Shown here: one piece after another, positions 38,401 through 50,516 of the stretch
Layout: each line of letters opens with the position of its first letter
Position numbering within the stretch: the stretch's first letter is position 1
Assembly: GCA_964057225.1 (NCBI GenBank)
Contig: OZ059899.1
Coordinates: 11,036,001-11,100,000, forward strand
DNA length: 64,000 nucleotides
Source: Auanema rhodensis
Lineage: Eukaryota > Nematoda > Chromadorea > Rhabditida > Rhabditidae
Direction: 5' to 3'
Translations under genes and position numbers: made by a program
The notes under the pieces: generated by a model
Database searches by the model: none
What the model saw: only the letters and a program-made list of their open reading frames with translations
What the model was told of the DNA's origin: nothing

Positions 38401-39017
38401 GAATTAAACACACTACTACGCTACCATATCATAAAAATGCTAATGGACAAGTTGAGAGACTTCATAGAACTTTGGAAGAAGCTCTCTCTTCATTCGTGAA
38501 TGAACAACAAACTAACTGGGATATACACCTACCCAAAGTTATGTTTGCGATCAATACGTTACCAAACTCATCAACATCTATTAGTCCATATGTTGTATTA
38601 TTTGGTCGGGATGCAAGACTTCCTATTGACCATCAATTGCCTGGGAATAATCTTCAAACTGAAGAACCAGCCAATCCTACAGAAGATTTTGTCAATAGAT
38701 CGCTAATACAAAATGAAAGCACATCTAATATAGTAAAAGATAGAATTGAAACATGCACAAAGAAGAATGAACAACGGTACAATACACGAAATAGAACACA
38801 AAATAAAGAAATTCAGGTTAATGACTTAGTTATGATAAAAGTGAATTCTACTCGAAACAAACTAACACCTTCATTCGAAGGGCCTTATTTAGTTACAGCA
38901 GTTCAAAGATCTTTCGTCGTGGTTCAAACAGATAAAGGAAAAAGCAGAAGAGTACACAAGGACTTCGTCAAACCTTACCAACGAACAACATCTATTCCGG
39001 TTATCACAATTTCTTGA
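35440..39017 (+). CDS. pol: Pol: aspartic protease, reverse transcriptase, RNase H, integrase
   Basis: Replication and integration enzymes. In order: retropepsin with DSGA at about 35539; reverse transcriptase (about 36370-37000) with YLDD at about 36830-36841; Ty3-type RNase H (about 37255-37600); and integrase with an HHCC zinc domain (about 37947-38090, CTKC), the DDE core (D in HVDILGP, D in ITDNGSS, E in NGQVERLH) and a C-terminal GPY/F-like FEGPYLV at about 38873. No chromodomain. The frame is open to TGA at 39015-39017 and all catalytic residues are seen. It is continuous with the upstream envelope-like frame; a splice acceptor (CCTTTAG) marks the boundary used here as the start. No ATG lies near that boundary, so the initiation mode is unclear. 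Confidence 0.93.
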
Positions 39018-39300
39018 AGGTAGTTTTTTTTTTAACAAAATCAAATTGTTGAAATTTTTTTTATTATTTTATTTTGTGCCATTTCTGATTGTACCACTTC
39101 TTTGTTGTTGATTGATTTTCTCTGAGAAGTCTGCTATTGTTTTACAAAAGTTTGTTTTATTACTCCAACTCTCATTGAGTAGATTTTTTTTTCAACATTC
39201 TCTTGTGAATTTTGCTATTTTTTTATGCTTAATCATTACTTGTATTCACCTTATGGACATTAGTCATACGGGTTAAACGAGTTTTCATTTTTTTGTACAG
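39018..39300 (+). other. 3' region of the full-length element
   Basis: T-rich non-coding sequence ending in TTTTTTTGTACAG, a good splice-acceptor shape, directly before the small ORF. Confidence 0.5.
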
Positions 39301-39484
39301 AACGGGCTCGACCTATTCTCAGGGTAACACCGTACCTGTACAACTCGAGAAAATGAACGACTATATCACAGTCGAATGGTTTAGAAGCAAAGCTCTCGTT
39401 TGCAAGCATTTCACTACTCAAGTGAATGGAATAGAATCTATTCGATACTACATTTTGAATTCAACAAACTTGAAGAGACAATAG
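39301..39484 (+). CDS. Possible small 3' exon ORF of unknown function
   Basis: About 60 codons (TGSTYSQGNTVP ... STNLKRQ) follow the TTTTTTTGTACAG acceptor-like site and end at TAG 39482. The short element keeps the same frame at 17162-17353 with a handful of amino-acid differences and no stop. Joined to the donor at 31557, the frame would continue an open leader frame that has no ATG. It could be an accessory protein of the element or just an open stretch; I recognise no domain. Confidence 0.35.
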
Positions 39485-39623
39485 CTAAACTTTCAAATCG
39501 TATTGTATACATTATTTTTTATCGACTACACCATGATTTTTTTTGTTATCTTTTTCCAACATCCAACTATCTTAAAAAGTGAATTAATTTATTTTGTTTT
39601 TGAACGAGGACGTTCAACTTTTT

Positions 39624-39635
39624 AAGGTGGGGGGA
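39624..39635 (+). other. Polypurine tract, full-length element
   Basis: AAGGTGGGGGGA directly before the 3' LTR, identical to the short copy. Confidence 0.85.
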
Positions 39636-40016
39636 TGTCACATCTGCAAGCACATGGTAAACATGTGCGCGCTATTCAAATAGCGGGAGCCTGAACAAGC
39701 CCCGCCTACAACATGGGACACACATGGCACTCTTGCTTCTGGCCTAACCCAGATAGGTTGTCTTATAGTCATGTGAGTCTCATCTCTATATCATCTATAT
39801 ATATACTCTATTTAATACTTTATTAGATCTCTTTATAATCTTTCTTAATGTAATTCTTATATTGTATTTTCTTGTTATCTGATAATGAATCCTTTTCTCT
39901 TTAAGTATTTGTCTTAATAAGGAAATCGGGGCGTTCGGGTCTGCCTACCTAAGGAACAAGGTAGAAGTACATATATCTTCCGACTATGAAAAGACGGGAA
40001 GAAACCATATGTAACG
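39636..40016 (+). repeat. 3' LTR of the full-length element
   Basis: 381 bp with seven substitutions against the 5' LTR, clustered in its second half. Confidence 0.93.
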
Positions 40017-40046
40017 CCACGCTCTAACCGACTGAGCTATGGCGGC
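40017..40046 (-). pseudogene. tRNA-Ile 5' part, disrupted by retrotransposon
   Basis: Acceptor 5' strand, D arm and start of the anticodon stem of the copy whose 3' half is at 30049-30095; CCAC at 40017-40020 is the target duplication. Confidence 0.9.
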
Positions 40047-40639
40047 TACGAAAGTACGAAATAACAAAGCGCTGATTATAGGAAACGTGAATGAATGCAG
40101 ATATTCTCAATTCCGATTCATTAACTAGATCGTGGTCAGCATTTTACAACATTGATAAAATAGAAACTGAGAAAAATACATCAACAAATGACACTATTAA
40201 CTTGGTTTTTTGAACAGCTTTTTTATATTTCTTTTTTCACTATGAGAGAACTTATATTTATTGCTTTTTCAAAATTTTCCATTTTTAACATTATACATCT
40301 TGACTATCACACATTGAGAACAACAGTTGGCAATGTTGGTTGTCACGTCATATTTCATGCAGTTAGATTTTCAGACACATTAATACCTTTGACCATTCTT
40401 CTTATGAGTTTTGTAACGATAGATCGTAATAGGAAATGAATTGCTATAATATGAAAAAATACAAGACATAGTCAACATTGATTTCCCCAAATAGTATCAT
40501 GTTTGCTTGTTATTCAACTAGAACACTTTTTTTTTGATTGTTTTCTTCAAATATTCTTTTTTTTTCTTTAACAAAGTTATGACTGAGATCAAAATTTGAA
40601 CTTACTTTTGAACAATTAAACAGAAATTTAAAAAATATT

Positions 40640-40713
40640 TGCGGCCAGCAGGGGTCGAACCTGCGACCTTGGGCTTATTAGACCCACGCTCTAACCGACT
40701 GAGCTATGGCGGC
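40640..40713 (-). tRNA. tRNA-Ile (AAT), C3-C70 mismatch copy
   Basis: Acceptor variant shared with 21839. Confidence 0.87.
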
Positions 40714-41306
40714 TACGAAAGTACGAAATAACAAAGCGCTGATTATAGGAAACGTGGATGAATGCAGATATTCTCAATTCCGATTCATTAACTAGATCGT
40801 GGTCAGCATTTTACAACATTGATAAAATAGAAACTGAGAAAAAAACATCAACAAATGACACTATTAACTTGGTTTTTTGAACAGCTTTTTTATATTTCTT
40901 TTTTCACTATGAGAGAACTTATATTTATTGCTTTTTCAAAATTTTCCATTTTTAACATAATACATCTTGACTATCACACATTGAGAACAACAGTTGGCAA
41001 TGTTGGTTGTCACGTCATATTTCATGCAGTTAGATTTTCAGACACATTAATACCTTTGACCATTCTTCTTATGAGTTTTGTAACGATAGATCGTAATAGG
41101 AAATGAATTGGTATAATATGAAAAAATACAAGACATAGTCAACATTGATTTCCCCAAATAGTATCATGTTTGCTTGTTATTCAATTAGAACACTTATTTT
41201 TTGATTGTTTTCTTGAAATATTCTTTTTTTTTCTCTAACAAAGTTATGACTGAGATCAAAATTTGAACTTACTTTTGAACAATTAAACAGAAATTTAAAA
41301 AATATT

Positions 41307-41380
41307 TGCCGCCAGCAGGGGTCGAACCTGCGACCTTGGGCTTATTAGACCCACGCTCTAACCGACTGAGCTATGGCGGC
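41307..41380 (-). tRNA. tRNA-Ile (AAT)
   Basis: Consensus sequence; T6 terminator. Confidence 0.95.
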
Positions 41381-41973
41381 TACGAAAGTACGAAATAACA
41401 AAGCGTTGATTATAGGAAACGTGAATGAATGCAGATATTCTCAATTCCGATTCATTAACTAGATCGCGGTCAGCATTTTACAACATTGATAAAATAGAAA
41501 CTGAGAAAAAAACATCAACAAATGACACTATTAACTTGGTTTTTTGAACAGCTTTTTTATATTTCTTTTTTCACTATGAGAGAACTTATATTTATTGCTT
41601 TTTCAAAATTTTCCATTTTTAACATAATACATCTTGACTATCACACATTGAGAACAACAGTTGGCAATGTTGGTTGTCACGTCATATTTCATGCAGTTAG
41701 ATTTTCAGACACATTAATACCTTTGACCATTCTTCTTATGAGTTTTGTAACGATAGATCGTAATAGGAAATGAATTGGTATAATATGAAAAAATACAAGA
41801 CATAGTCAACATTGATTTCCCCAAATAGTATCATGTTTGCTTGTTATTCAATTAGAACACTTATTTTTTGATTGTTTTCTTGAAATATTCTTTTTTTTTC
41901 TTTAACAAAGTTATGACTGAGATCAAAATTTGAACTTACTTTTGAACAATTAAACAGAAATTTAAAAAATATT

Positions 41974-42047
41974 TGCCGCCAGCAGGGGTCGAACCTGCGA
42001 CCTTGGGCTTATTAGACCCACGCTCTAACCGACTGAGCTATGGCGGC
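41974..42047 (-). tRNA. tRNA-Ile (AAT)
   Basis: Consensus sequence; T6 terminator. Confidence 0.95.
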
Positions 42048-42640
42048 TACGAAAGTACGAAATAACAAAGCGCTGATTATAGGAAACGTGAATGAATGCA
42101 GATATTCTCAATTCCGATTCATTAACTAGATCGTGGTCAGCATTTTACAACATTGATAAAATAGAAACTGAGAAAAATACATCAACAAATGACACTATTA
42201 ACTTGGTTTTTTGAACAGCTTTTTTATATTTCTTTTTTCACTATGAGAGAACTTATATTTATTGCTTTTTCAAAATTTTCCATTTTTAACATTATACATC
42301 TTGACTATCACACATTGAGAACAACAGTTGGCAATGTTGGTTGTCACGTCATATTTCATGCAGTTAGATTTTCAGACACATTAATACCTTTGACCATTCT
42401 TCTTATGAGTTTTGTAACGATAGATCGTAATAGGAAATGAATTGCTATAATATGAAAAAATACAAGACATAGTCAACATTGATTTCCCCAAATAGTATCA
42501 TGTTTGCTTGTTTTTCAATTAGAACACTTATTTTTTGATTGTTTTCTTCAAATATTCTTTTTTTTTCTTTAACAAAGTTATGACTGAGATCAAAATTTGA
42601 ACTTACTTTTGAACAATTAAACAGAAATTTAAAAAATATT

Positions 42641-42714
42641 TGCCGCCAGCAGGGGTCGAACCTGCGACCTTGGGCTTATTAGACCCACGCTCTAACCGAC
42701 TGAGCTATGGCGGC
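42641..42714 (-). tRNA. tRNA-Ile (AAT)
   Basis: Consensus sequence; its unit carries the aaaagtttcc marker seen again at 45760 and 50070. Confidence 0.95.
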
Positions 42715-43307
42715 TACGAAAGTACGAAATAACAAAGCGCTGATTATAGGAAACGTGAATGAATGCAGATATTCTCAATTCCGATTCATTAACTAGATCG
42801 TGGTCAGCATTTTACAACATTGATAAAATAGAAACTGAGAAAAAAACATCAACAAATGACACTATTAACTTGGTTTTTTGAACAGCTTTTTTATATTTCT
42901 TTTTTCACTATGAGAGAACTTATATTTATTGCTTTTTCAAAAGTTTCCATTTTTAACATTATACATCTTGACTATCACACATTGAGAACAACAGTTGGCA
43001 ATGTTGGTTGTCACGTCATATTTCATGCAGTTAGATTTTCAGACACATTAATACCTTTGACCATTCTTCTTATGAGTTTTGTAACGATAGATCGTAATAG
43101 GAAATGAATTGCTATAATATGAAAAAATACAAGACATAGTCAACATTGATTTCCCCAAATAGTATCATGTTTGCTTGTTATTCAATTAGAACACTTATTT
43201 TTTGATTGTTTTCTTGAAATATTCTTTTTTTTTCTTTAACAAAGTTATGACTGAGATCAAAATTTGAACTTACTTTTGAACAATTAAACAGAAATTTAAA
43301 AAATATT

Positions 43308-43381
43308 TGCCGCCAGCAGGGGTCGAACCTGCGACCTTGGGCTTATTAGACCCACGCTCTAACCGACTGAGCTATGGCGGC
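43308..43381 (-). tRNA. tRNA-Ile (AAT)
   Basis: Consensus sequence; 411-bp unit. Confidence 0.95.
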
Positions 43382-43718
43382 TACGAAAGTACGAAATAAC
43401 AAAGCGCTGATTATAGGAAACGTGAATGAATGCAGATATTCTCAATTCCGATTCATTAACTAGATCGTGGTCAGCATTTTACAACATTGATAAAATAGAA
43501 ACTGAGAAAAAAACATCAACAAATGACACTATTAACTTGGTTTTTTGAACAGCTTTTTTATATTTCTTTTTTCACTATGAGAGAACTTATATTTATTGCT
43601 TTTTCAAAATTTTCCATTTTTAACATTATACATCTTGACTATCACACATTGAGAACAACAGTTGGCAATGTTGGTTGTCACGTCATATTTCATGAAAAAC
43701 AGAAATTTAAAAAATATT

Positions 43719-43792
43719 TGCCGCCAGCAGGGGTCGAACCTGCGACCTTGGGCTTATTAGACCCACGCTCTAACCGACTGAGCTATGGCGGC
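43719..43792 (-). tRNA. tRNA-Ile (AAT)
   Basis: Consensus sequence; 411-bp unit. Confidence 0.95.
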
Positions 43793-44129
43793 TACGAAAG
43801 TACGAAATAACATAGCGCTGATTATAGGAAACGTGAATGAATGCAGATATTCTCAATTCCGATTCATTAACTAGATCGCGGTCAGCATTTTACAACATTG
43901 ATAAAATAGAAACTGAGAAAAAAACATCAACAAATGACACTATTAACTTGGTTTTTTGAACAGCTTTTTTATATTTCTTTTTTCACTATGAGAGAACTTA
44001 TATTTATTGCTTTTTCAAAATTTTCCATTTTTAACATTATACATCTTGACTATCACACATTGAGAACAACAGTTGGCAATGTTGGTTGTCACGTCATATT
44101 TCATGAAAAACAGAAATTTAAAAAATATT

Positions 44130-44203
44130 TGCCGCCAGCAGGGGTCGAACCTGCGACCTTGGGCTTATTAGACCCACGCTCTAACCGACTGAGCTATGGC
44201 GGC
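44130..44203 (-). tRNA. tRNA-Ile (AAT)
   Basis: Consensus sequence; starts the second 2823-bp round. Confidence 0.95.
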
Positions 44204-44796
44204 TACGAAAGTACGAAATAACAAAGCGTTGATTATAGGAAACGTGAATGAATGCAGATATTCTCAATTCCGATTCATTAACTAGATCGCGGTCAGCATT
44301 TTACAACATTGATAAAATAGAAACTGAGAAAAAAACATCAACAAATGACACTATTAACTTGGTTTTTTGAACAGCTTTTTTATATTTCTTTTTTCACTAT
44401 GAGAGAACTTATATTTATTGCTTTTTCAAAATTTTCCATTTTTAACATAATACATCTTGACTATCACACATTGAGAACAACAGTTGGCAATGTTGGTTGT
44501 CACGTCATATTTCATGCAGTTAGATTTTCAGACACATTAATACCTTTGACCATTCTTCTTATGAGTTTTGTAACGATAGATCGTAATAGGAAATGAATTG
44601 GTATAATATGAAAAAATACAAGACATAGTCAACATTGATTTCCCCAAATAGTATCATGTTTGCTTGTTATTCAATTAGAACACTTATTTTTTGATTGTTT
44701 TCTTGAAATATTCTTTTTTTTTCTTTAACAAAGTTATGACTGAGATCAAAATTTGAACTTACTTTTGAACAATTAAACAGAAATTTAAAAAATATT

Positions 44797-44870
44797 TGCC
44801 GCCAGCAGGGGTCGAACCTGCGACCTTGGGCTTATTAGACCCACGCTCTAACCGACTGAGCTATGGCGGC
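44797..44870 (-). tRNA. tRNA-Ile (AAT)
   Basis: Consensus sequence; T6 terminator. Confidence 0.95.
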
Positions 44871-45463
44871 TACGAAAGTACGAAATAACAAAGCGCTGAT
44901 TATAGGAAACGTGAATGAATGCAGATATTCTCAATTCCGATTCATTAACTAGATCGTGGTCAGCATTTTACAACATTGATAAAATAGAAACTGAGAAAAA
45001 TACATCAACAAATGACACTATTAACTTGGTTTTTTGAACAGCTTTTTTATATTTCTTTTTTCACTATGAGAGAACTTATATTTATTGCTTTTTCAAAATT
45101 TTCCATTTTTAACATTATACATCTTGACTATCACACATTGAGAACAACAGTTGGCAATGTTGGTTGTCACGTCATATTTCATGCAGTTAGATTTTCAGAC
45201 ACATTAATACCTTTGACCATTCTTCTTATGAGTTTTGTAACGATAGATCGTAATAGGAAATGAATTGCTATAATATGAAAAAATACAAGACATTGTCAAC
45301 ATTGATTTCCCCAAATAGTATCATGTTTGCTTGTTATTCAACTAGAACACTTTTTTTTTGATTGTTTTCTTCAAATATTCTTTTTTTTTCTTTAACAAAG
45401 TTATGACTGAGATCAAAATTTGAACTTACTTTTGAACAATTAAACAGAAATTTAAAAAATATT

Positions 45464-45537
45464 TGCCGCCAGCAGGGGTCGAACCTGCGACCTTGGGCTT
45501 ATTAGACCCACGCTCTAACCGACTGAGCTATGGCGGC
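45464..45537 (-). tRNA. tRNA-Ile (AAT)
   Basis: Consensus sequence; aaaagtttcc-marked unit. Confidence 0.95.
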
Positions 45538-46130
45538 TACGAAAGTACGAAATAACAAAGCGCTGATTATAGGAAACGTGAATGAATGCAGATATTCTCA
45601 ATTCCGATTCATTAACTAGATCGTGGTCAGCATTTTACAACATTGATAAAATAGAAACTGAGAAAAAAACATCAACAAATGACACTATTAACTTGGTTTT
45701 TTGAACAGCTTTTTTATATTTCTTTTTTCACTATGAGAGAACTTATATTTATTGCTTTTTCAAAAGTTTCCATTTTTAACATTATACATCTTGACTATCA
45801 CACATTGAGAACAACAGTTGGCAATGTTGGTTGTCACGTCATATTTCATGCAGTTAGATTTTCAGACACATTAATACCTTTGACCATTCTTCTTATGAGT
45901 TTTGTAACGATAGATCGTAATAGGAAATGAATTGCTATAATATGAAAAAATACAAGACATAGTCAACATTGATTTCCCCAAATAGTATCATGTTTGCTTG
46001 TTATTCAATTAGAACACTTATTTTTTGATTGTTTTCTTGAAATATTCTTTTTTTTTCTTTAACAAAGTTATGTCTGAGATCAAAATTTGAACTTACTTTT
46101 GAACAATTAAACAGAAATTTAAAAAATATT

Positions 46131-46204
46131 TGCCGCCAGCAGGGGTCGAACCTGCGACCTTGGGCTTATTAGACCCACGCTCTAACCGACTGAGCTATGG
46201 CGGC
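46131..46204 (-). tRNA. tRNA-Ile (AAT)
   Basis: Consensus sequence; 411-bp unit. Confidence 0.95.
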
Positions 46205-46541
46205 TACGAAAGTACGAAATAACAAAGCGCTGATTATAGGAAACGTGAATGAATGCAGATATTCTCAATTCCGATTCATTAACTAGATCGTGGTCAGCAT
46301 TTTACAACATTGATAAAATAGAAACTGAGAAAAAAACATCAACAAATGACACTATTAACTTGGTTTTTTGAACAGCTTTTTTATATTTCTTTTTTCACTA
46401 TGAGAGAACTTATATTTATTGCTTTTTCAAAATTTTCCATTTTTAACATTATACATCTTGACTATCACACATTGAGAACAACAGTTGGCAATGTTGGTTG
46501 TCACGTCATATTTCATGAAAAACAGAAATTTAAAAAATATT

Positions 46542-46615
46542 TGCCGCCAGCAGGGGTCGAACCTGCGACCTTGGGCTTATTAGACCCACGCTCTAACCGA
46601 CTGAGCTATGGCGGC
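46542..46615 (-). tRNA. tRNA-Ile (AAT)
   Basis: Consensus sequence; 411-bp unit. Confidence 0.95.
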
Positions 46616-46952
46616 TACGAAAGTACGAAATAACAAAGCGCTGATTATAGGAAACGTGAATGAATGCAGATATTCTCAATTCCGATTCATTAACTAGATC
46701 GCGGTCAGCATTTTACAACATTGATAAAATAGAAACTGAGAAAAAAACATCAACAAATGACACTATTAACTTGGTTTTTTGAACAGCTTTTTTATATTTC
46801 TTTTTTCACTATGAGAGAACTTATATTTATTGCTTTTTCAAAATTTTCCATTTTTAACATTATACATCTTGACTATCACACATTGAGAACAACAGTTGGC
46901 AATGTTGGTTGTCACGTCATATTTCATGAAAAACAGAAATTTAAAAAATATT

Positions 46953-47026
46953 TGCCGCCAGCAGGGGTCGAACCTGCGACCTTGGGCTTATTAGACCCAC
47001 GCTCTAACCGACTGAGCTATGGCGGC
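46953..47026 (-). tRNA. tRNA-Ile (AAT)
   Basis: Consensus sequence; T6 terminator. Confidence 0.95.
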
Positions 47027-47619
47027 TACGAAAGTACGAAATAACAAAGCGTTGATTATAGGAAACGTGAATGAATGCAGATATTCTCAATTCCGATTCA
47101 TTAACTAGATCGCGGTCAGCATTTTACAACATTGATAAAATAGAAACTGAGAAAAAAACATCAACAAATGACACTATTAACTTGGTTTTTTGAACAGCTT
47201 TTTTATATTTCTTTTTTCACTATGAGAGAACTTATATTTATTGCTTTTTCAAAATTTTCCATTTTTAACATAATACATCTTGACTATCACACATTGAGAA
47301 CAACAATTGGCAATGTTGGTTGTCACTTCATATTTCATGCAGTTAGATTTTCAGACACATTAATACCTTTGACCATTCTTCTTATGAGTTTTGTAACGAT
47401 AGATCGTAATAGGAAATGAATTGGTATAATATGAAAAAATACAAGACATAGTCAACATTGATTTCCCCAAATAGTATCATGTTTGCTTGTTATTCAATTA
47501 GAACACTTATTTTTTGATTGTTTTCTTGAAATATTCTTTTTTTTTCTTTAACAAAGTTATGACTGAGATCAAAATTTGAACTTACTTTTGAACAATTAAA
47601 CAGAAATTTAAAAAATATT

Positions 47620-47693
47620 TGCCGCCAGCAGGGGTCGAACCTGCGACCTTGGGCTTATTAGACCCACGCTCTAACCGACTGAGCTATGGCGGC
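47620..47693 (-). tRNA. tRNA-Ile (AAT)
   Basis: Consensus sequence; 411-bp unit. Confidence 0.95.
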
Positions 47694-48030
47694 TACGAAA
47701 GTACGAAATAACAAAGCGCTGATTATAGGAAACGTGAATGAATGCAGATATTCTCAATTCCGATTCATTAACTAGATCGTGGTCAGCATTTTACAACATT
47801 GATAAAATAGAAACTGAGAAAAAAACATCAACAAATGACACTATTAACTTGGTTTTTTGAACAGCTTTTTTATATTTCTTTTTTCACTATGAGAGAACTT
47901 ATATTTATTGCTTTTTCAAAATTTTCCATTTTTAACATTATACATCTTGACTATCACACATTGAGAACAACAGTTGGCAATGTTGGTTGTCACGTCATAT
48001 TTCATGAAAAACAGAAATTTAAAAAATATT

Positions 48031-48104
48031 TGCCGCCAGCAGGGGTCGAACCTGCGACCTTGGGCTTATTAGACCCACGCTCTAACCGACTGAGCTATGG
48101 CGGC
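48031..48104 (-). tRNA. tRNA-Ile (AAT)
   Basis: Consensus sequence; 411-bp unit. Confidence 0.95.
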
Positions 48105-48441
48105 TACGAAAGTACGAAATAACAAAGCGCTGATTATAGGAAACGTGAATGAATGCAGATATTCTCAATTCCGATTCATTAACTAGATCGCGGTCAGCAT
48201 TTTACAACATTGATAAAATAGAAACTGAGAAAAAAACATCAACAAATGACACTATTAACTTGGTTTTTTGAACAGCTTTTTTATATTTCTTTTTTCACTA
48301 TGAGAGAACTTATATTTATTGCTTTTTCAAAATTTTCCATTTTTAACATTATACATCTTGACTATCACACATTGAGAACAACAGTTGGCAATGTTGGTTG
48401 TCACGTCATATTTCATGAAAAACAGAAATTTAAAAAATATT

Positions 48442-48515
48442 TGCCGCCAGCAGGGGTCGAACCTGCGACCTTGGGCTTATTAGACCCACGCTCTAACCGA
48501 CTGAGCTATGGCGGC
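48442..48515 (-). tRNA. tRNA-Ile (AAT)
   Basis: Consensus body; one substitution 7 bp upstream of the 5' end (gaaggtacg). Confidence 0.95.
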
Positions 48516-49108
48516 TACGAAGGTACGAAATAACAAAGCGTTGATTATAGGAAACGTGAATGAATGCAGATATTCTCAATTCCGATTCATTAACTAGATC
48601 GCGGTCAGCATTTTACAACATTGATAAAATAGAAACTGAGAAAAAAACATCAACAAATGACACTATTAACTTGGTTTTTTGAACAGCTTTTTTATATTTC
48701 TTTTTTCACTATGAGAGAACTTATATTTATTGCTTTTTCAAAATTTTCCATTTTTAACATAATACATCTTGACTATCACACATTGAGAACAACAATTGGC
48801 AATGTTGGTTGTCACGTCATATTTCATGCAGTTAGATTTTCAGACACATTAATACCTTTGACCATTCTTCTTATGAGTTTTGTAACGATAGATCGTAATA
48901 GGAAATGAATTGGTATAATATGAAAAAATACAAGACATAGTCAACATTGATTTCCCCAAATAGTATCATGTTTGCTTGTTATTCAATTAGAACACTTATT
49001 TTTTGATTGTTTTCTTGAAATATTCTTTTTTTTTCTTCAACAAAGTTATGACTGAGATCAAAATTTGAACTTACTTTTGAACAATTAAACAGAAATTTAA
49101 AAAATATT

Positions 49109-49182
49109 TGCCGCCAGCAGGGGTCGAACCTGCGACCTTGGGCTTATTAGACCCACGCTCTAACCGACTGAGCTATGGCGGC
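49109..49182 (-). tRNA. tRNA-Ile (AAT)
   Basis: Consensus sequence; T6 terminator. Confidence 0.95.
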
Positions 49183-49775
49183 TACGAAAGTACGAAATAA
49201 CAAAGCGCTGATTATAGGAAACGTGAATGAATGCAGATATTCTCAATTCCGATTCATTAACTAGATCGTGGTCAGCATTTTACAACATTGATAAAATAGA
49301 AACTGAGAAAAATACATCAACAAATGACACTATTAACTTGGTTTTTTGAACAGCTTTTTTATATTTCTTTTTTCACTATGAGAGAACTTATATTTATTGC
49401 TTTTTCAAAATTTTCCATTTTTAACATTATACATCTTGACTATCACACATTGAGAACAACAGTTGGCAATGTTGGTTGTCACGTCATATTTCATGCAGTT
49501 AGATTTTCAGACACATTAATACCTTTGACCATTCTTCTTATGAGTTTTGTAACGATAGATCGTAATAGGAAATGAATTGCTATAATATGAAAAAATACAA
49601 GACATAGTCAACATTGATTTCCCCAAATAGTATCATGTTTGCTTGTTATTCAACTAGAACACTTTTTTTTTGATTGTTTTCTTCAAATATTCTTTTTTTT
49701 TCTTTAACAAAGTTATGACTGAGATCAAAATTTGAACTTACTTTTGAACAATTAAACAGAAATTTAAAAAATATT

Positions 49776-49849
49776 TGCCGCCAGCAGGGGTCGAACCTGC
49801 GACCTTGGGCTTATTAGACCCACGCTCTAACCGACTGAGCTATGGCGGC
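49776..49849 (-). tRNA. tRNA-Ile (AAT)
   Basis: Consensus sequence; aaaagtttcc-marked unit. Confidence 0.95.
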
Positions 49850-50442
49850 TACGAAAGTACGAAATAACAAAGCGCTGATTATAGGAAACGTGAATGAATG
49901 CAGATATTCTCAATTCCGATTCATTAACTAGATCGTGGTCAGCATTTTACAACATTGATAAAATAGAAACTGAGAAAAAAACATCAACAAATGACACTAT
50001 TAACTTGGTTTTTTGAACAGCTTTTTTATATTTCTTTTTTCACTATGAGAGAACTTATATTTATTGCTTTTTCAAAAGTTTCCATTTTTAACATTATACA
50101 TCTTGACTATCACACATTGAGAACAACAGTTGGCAATGTTGGTTGTCACGTCATATTTCATGCAGTTAGATTTTCAGACACATTAATACCTTTGACCATT
50201 CTTCTTATGAGTTTTGTAACGATAGATCGTAATAGGAAATGAATTGCTATAATATGAAAAAATACAAGACATAGTCAACATTGATTTCCCCAAATAGTAT
50301 CATGTTTGCTTGTTATTCAATTAGAACACTTATTTTTTGATTGTTTTCTTGAAATATTCTTTTTTTTTCTTCAACAAAGTTATGACTGAGATCAAAATTT
50401 GAACTTACTTTTGAACAATTAAACAGAAATTTAAAAAATATT

Positions 50443-50516
50443 TGCCGCCAGCAGGGGTCGAACCTGCGACCTTGGGCTTATTAGACCCACGCTCTAACCG
50501 ACTGAGCTATGGCGGC
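50443..50516 (-). tRNA. tRNA-Ile (AAT)
   Basis: Consensus sequence; T6 terminator. Confidence 0.95.

Larger units (their letters stand above)
30096..40016 (+). mobile_element. Full-length Ty3/Gypsy-type LTR retrotransposon with gag-env-pol order
   Basis: 9921 bp inserted inside a tRNA-Ile gene, flanked by CCAC on both sides (30092-30095 and 40017-40020). Order: LTR, primer site, leader of about 1 kb, gag, envelope-like glycoprotein, protease-RT-RNase H-integrase, 3' region with a possible small exon, polypurine tract, LTR. The RT-RNase H-integrase order is that of Ty3/Gypsy. The LTRs differ at 7 of 381 sites by my count (about 1.8%), all in the 3' half. Breaks seen: CTG at the gag start, a frame change in an A-rich microsatellite at about 32460-32520, and another at about 33318-33445 in the envelope-like gene. 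Pol is uninterrupted. Confidence 0.93.

Noticed and set aside
15183-40016. Ty3-like targeting of tRNA transcription start sites by the two retrotransposons
   Set aside because: One insertion is mid-spacer and the other lies inside a tRNA gene at the anticodon stem; neither is at the tRNA start, so targeted integration is not supported.
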